Origin: Hymenochaete sp. R1 | Taxonomy: Eukaryota; Basidiomycota; Agaricomycetes; Hymenochaetales; Hymenochaetaceae | Reading direction: 5' to 3' | DNA length: 64,000 bases | Assembly (NCBI GenBank): GCA_019400425.1 | Contig: JAFREE010000001.1 | Span: forward strand, 186,001-250,000 | In this document: positions 59,825 to 64,000 of the stretch, piece after piece | How positions within the stretch are numbered: the first letter of the stretch is position 1 | Layout: each line of letters begins with the position of its first letter | The notes under the pieces: model-generated | What the model was told of the DNA's origin: nothing | The model's database searches: none | Seen by the model: only the letters and a program-made list of their open reading frames with translations | Position numbers and translations under genes: made by a program

Positions 59825-62800
59825 CTAGTGGCGACGTAGTTGAGGACATGCTTCAGGTAAATGATAAGGACGTTGATGACAAATCTCGCACACCGCAGGC
59901 TTGAATTTTTTCGGGCCTCTTTGTTCCGGTTGAGATGGACGCTTCCTAGGCACCGTGCTCTTTACTTGCAAGGTGGTGGGGTTCGCTCCTGTGCGGTGTT
60001 GAATTGCTACAGAAGGTTTCTTCGGTGGTTGAGACGTGGTAGCGAATCGGCTGCTGGGTACCGGAGCGCCTTGTCCAATATACCGATTTTGAAGTAGAGG
60101 CTGGTTGAGTGTTTCATGTAGGATAGGACGAGCCGGTTGTTTTGCAACTAACTGCAAAGCCCCCCGTTTTAAAAGCTCGCCGTCGATCGCATTGACTGCC
60201 TCAACCTAAGCACGAAGTAAGTAGTAGCTCCACGAATGGCTACAGAGCAACGCACTCTTCTTTCGTAAGTTCCTTCCTTTGACTCAATAAGCATCTTTCG
60301 ATACTTCGCAAGACTGATCGGATCTTGAGTCATTATGCAGGATGAAGCCGCGTGGACTTCGGCACACAACCCGCAGTACCTCAGAGAGTTACTGACTCGC
60401 CTGCCAGGGAGGCTATCGTACGGAATTGCCCTAGGTGCAATACCGCGAGAAGGCAAATTCTGAGTAACATTGTGCAGATCATAATCACGACGCGACACAG
60501 GTTGATCCATTGAATCGAGTATGACGTCGAGGTCCATGTGGGCTGCTCCATTCTCGTCGACGGGGGCATCTGAATCTGATGAAGAGTCGCTGCTTATTGG
60601 AACGATTCGCGGAAGCCCGTATTCCCCATCTGAATCGTCGTTGGAGTTGGATACTATGGAACTCTTCTTATGGGTATGAATTTGCTGCGGGCTTCCATCA
60701 ATGTAGTTGACCTGACAGAACTGTGAGAACAACACTACGCCGTATAACGAGAAAAGCATACTTTTGCTTGAGCAGCTTTCCGCCGAACACCTCTTCCAGA
60801 TTTTTCTTGAGCCTGGACTCGAGCTTGTTCTTCGGCAATTTTCTGTAACGTCTGCGCCCAAGAATCGTCCCGTTCTTGGTCCTCTGGGCCTTCTGAAATG
60901 TCGTCTAATTCATTCTTCTGCGCCGACCAAACCTTCGCAAAAGAAAGGGCATTATTTGCGGGCTCCTTCGATTCGTTATCGCCTTCAGTTTCTATCTTCT
61001 CGATCAGTGACTGAACATCAGTCTCTGAGTCTGGAACGGACTGTAAGACTATTTTCACCGTTGTGAATGATTAAGAGACTTACATAGGATATCGCGATTC
61101 CCTTCGTTCTCGTCAGCGAAAAGAGCGGCAGCGCCAAACGTAAGCATTGATTGCACAGTAGTGGTGTCTTCTTCGTCGTCCATTTTCTGGACAATAAGAT
61201 GATCCAGGACAAGCTTCTTTTTCCCCACCTGCATGATCTTCTCTTTTGGAAGTGACACGAATGAATCAATGCATTGATAAGACAGGAGGATGCACATACC
61301 TTCGACAGAATTTTTGGTCATGAACTTGAAGACGAGAACAGTCTTCTTTTGACCATAACGATGCGCTCGGGCAATTGCCTAGCGTAGGTAAGGACATGCG
61401 TAAAGTCGTTCACCGGCATCACTCACTTGCAAATCCTGTGGAAGGAGAATGTGAGTTAGGCACTTGACCTTGAGAGCAAGGCATACCTGATGAGGGTTGA
61501 AATCGGGGTCAAATATGATGACAGTGTCAGCGCTCCAGAGATTGATTCCAACTCCTCCAGCTCGCGTCGAGAGAATGTAAATAAAAACGTCTGAATCTCC
61601 ACGGTTGAAAGTGTCCATCTCTTTTTGCCGCTCAGCTTGTTTGGTACCTCCGTCCTTCAAAGATAATCAGACAACTTGCTCATTTGAAAGCGGCATCCGA
61701 CTCACAAGCCTCAGGAACTTATAGCCTTCACCGACGAGGAAATCCTCTCTGATTGGGCACTGTAAGTCTTCTTTCATGATCACAATTTAATGCAAGCTCA
61801 CATAATGTTCAACCCAATAACAAACTAATGCGGGTCTTGTGAGTGAACTGTCGAACGAAACACTATTCCAGCTTACTTGACTGAAAAGTAAGACGCGATG
61901 CCCACGAGCTTTGAGTTTGGGAAGTAGAGACTTGAGGAACCTGAGCTTTCCACAAGCATCAATGAGTTTGAGGTGAGCTTCCTCTTTTGGTAGTCCCTTT
62001 GGTTCGATATCATCGGAAATCAGGTAGGGGTGCTGCAAGCATCTATACAATAAAATGAGTATACTATATACACCAGAAAGAATTTATGAGTACATACTTT
62101 CTCAATTGCATGAGCATGTTCTTCAGAGACGATCTTTGTACATAAGACTTGTTCACTCGCGTATTCGAGGAGTCAAGGTGCAAGTTTTTCAGTACGGAAA
62201 AGTTCTTGCCTACAGGTAAAAGTCATGAGATAATGGAGTAAAGTCATAGAACGTAACGTACTGAGTATCGACTTGTAGACTTCCTTTTGAAGAGGCGACA
62301 TCGAAAGCGGGACGATGATCTCATTCTGACGCGAATGTTAGTCAAGGCAAACGTGTCATAAAGCCTCGGGGGACTGACCTTTGGGGGCAAGTCGAGGACG
62401 TCTGATTTGACGCGTCGAAGGAAGTATGGTCTAGAACAACCATTTAGCACCAATTAATACCCGAAAAAAGCAGTTCATAGAGGCCTTACCGTAATCGCTC
62501 ATGCATGTCTTTGATGCGCTCTTCATCGAGTTCTTGAAACTCCCTTTCAAGACCTTCAAGATCCCGCCAATTCACCGGGTCCAAGAAGTTCATGAGATTA
62601 AACAGCTCGCGAATGTTGTTGTTTAGAGGTGTCTAAATCATGATGTCAGATTATCTTTAACACCGGAACAGCCTGGAAAGGTACCCCGGTCATAATGATA
62701 CGATGACATGACGCCAGCTCGTTTAACCTTTTGAATATAACAGACGAATCATTCTTCACTGATAAATTCGCTCAGTTAATTCGGGAAATAGAGCGTTCCG

Positions 62801-64000
62801 AACTTACATCTCTGGCCTTCGTCGACAACTAAAACCTCCCATCTCGGAACCTTTTTGAAAACCTCATTGAAGTCCTTGCTCATGGTAATACTCTCATACG
62901 TTGTCACAAGTACATGATATTTCGCCCCAGTTGTTCCTGGTTCGACTTGTTGATGGCGGAGTTCGTACTTTTTAATGACTTCTCGAGACTTCTGCTCCCC
63001 ATAAAATGGCACGACACGCATGTTGGGAGCCCATCGTTCGAATTCTCGGACCCAATTCGTAATTGTGGGATTTGGGACAACGACCAAAGCGGGCGAGACA
63101 CTCAATTTTGCGTGCAGCAGCCCAAGAAATGTAATGATCTGCACGGTTTTGCCCTGGAAACGACTCAGCTCAAAGAAGGGAGCTATGTTTGTTCGCACTC
63201 ACCAGGCCCATCTCATCAGCCAAGATGCAAGCTTGTTGATTGAACCAATTTCGGCATAGCCAATTTACTCCTTGATTCTACTCAAAGTCAGACATCAAAC
63301 ATAAGCATTGTGCGAAACGACTATACCTGGAAAGGCATAAGATTGGAGTTCTGATCTTGACCGATGTCGTATCCGGCACTCTCAGGAATGCCGACGATCG
63401 TCGAATTCCAACGCTGCTGCTTGTTTCGTACTTCGAGGTGTTCAACTTGCTTCGAAGTCAGTTTTGGAATAGTCACGGTTCGGGACACAAGATATCGTGC
63501 GAATGCGTTTTGAAAGTCTTCGTACCCAGCCTCATTCGGTCGAGGAGGGCAATCCCAAGTAGCTTCAAGGCATTACTAACAATGCCGAAGGAAAGGAGAC
63601 TAAATAACGACGTACCATCCTCGTATGGTAGATCGTCCCATTTCATGAAGGCCCAGATGATTCGCCCGTCGTCCTTTTCACTTACTTCGCGTCCAGTCCG
63701 CTCTTCGAAGTCCTCTATCGTCTCCATCACGTTTTGACTGGGTTCTTCACCAAACTTGAATGCCCTATCGTACGTTTCTTGCGCGTCTGGAGAAACATTC
63801 TCGTCGCTGTCATCCTCTATGACTTGTCTACTTTTCTTTGCTTGTTCAGGCGACTTTCCCTTCAACGGTGACCATATTCTGACATCCAATACACGTTCGA
63901 TCCGTCTCCAAAGAGGCTGTATCCTCGCTTCGGCATCCCGAATGGGAGGAGGAGGTCCATCGAGTTTCTGCTTGCCTCCATCGGCTTCGACGGACGCAGC
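59825..64000 (-). CDS. CHD/Mit1-like SNF2 chromatin remodeller (partial, 5' end off window)
   Basis: A nucleosome-remodelling ATPase related to CHD/Mi-2 and to fission yeast Mit1. Coding is open through the right edge. A chromodomain-like piece ([24 protein letters not shown]) lies at 63.9-63.6 kb. Helicase motifs: [20 protein letters not shown] (intron-joined near 63190), [31 protein letters not shown] (Walker B is DEGQ, not DEAH), [58 protein letters not shown] and [12 protein letters not shown]. The C-terminus is acidic and Ser-rich, with two Cys/His clusters, [13 protein letters not shown] (about 60380) and [15 protein letters not shown] (about 59860), then ends PQLRRH at 59825. At least 15 exons were seen. 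Confidence 0.88.

Overview
The window reads as chromosomal DNA from a filamentous basidiomycete, most likely an Agaricomycete (mushroom-forming fungus). The evidence is dense gene packing, many 38-60 nt GT...AG introns, several micro-exons, an F-box-like protein of the kind expanded in mushrooms, and tandem GH5 endoglucanases, one with a fungal cellulose-binding CBM1. I saw no transposon, CRISPR array, rRNA or convincing tRNA. Most genes are conserved housekeeping genes, and exon joins were worked out by hand from splice signals, reading frame and family motifs.

Layout. 1-10 kb: the 3' end of an unidentified gene, RIO2 kinase (-), exocyst SEC3 (+), mitoribosomal mS23/RSM25 (-) and proteasome RPN5 (-). 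10-20 kb, all plus: replication factor SLD2 (two MluI cell-cycle boxes in its promoter), an F-box-like protein, a disordered PPxY protein and a Chk2/Cds1-type checkpoint kinase. 20-30 kb: S-formylglutathione hydrolase (-), a TGL2-like lipase (-), a possible new small gene (+) and a kelch/coiled-coil polarity protein (+). 30-39 kb: RRP5 (-), splicing factor PRP11/SF3A2 (+) and the GTPase LSG1 (-). 39-43 kb: two tandem GH5 endoglucanases (-). 43-51 kb: an LYR-motif protein (+), exocyst SEC8 (-) and an LDAH-type lipid-droplet hydrolase (+). 51-64 kb, all minus: a RING-containing SNF2 ATPase, an RNase III-like/dsRBD protein lacking catalytic residues, mitoribosomal uL24m, and a CHD/Mit1-like remodeller cut by the right edge.

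Themes. Three ribosome-assembly factors (RIO2 for 40S, RRP5 for pre-rRNA, LSG1 for 60S), several mitochondrial genes (mS23, uL24m, LYR protein, possibly the RNase III-like protein) and three polarised-secretion genes (SEC3, SEC8, kelch protein) share the window, probably through ordinary synteny. SLD2 and the Chk2-like kinase both act in S phase and both have CGCG-rich elements upstream.

I found no clearly new multi-gene system. The best leads are the 8-nt micro-exon in the checkpoint kinase catalytic loop, an apparent 1-nt frameshift in its FHA exon, the MCB pair upstream of SLD2, the active-site-less RNase III-like protein, the split RING of the SNF2 ATPase, zinc-knuckle-like motifs at the end of the Mit1-like remodeller, and the uncharacterised small gene at 23.8-24.2 kb.
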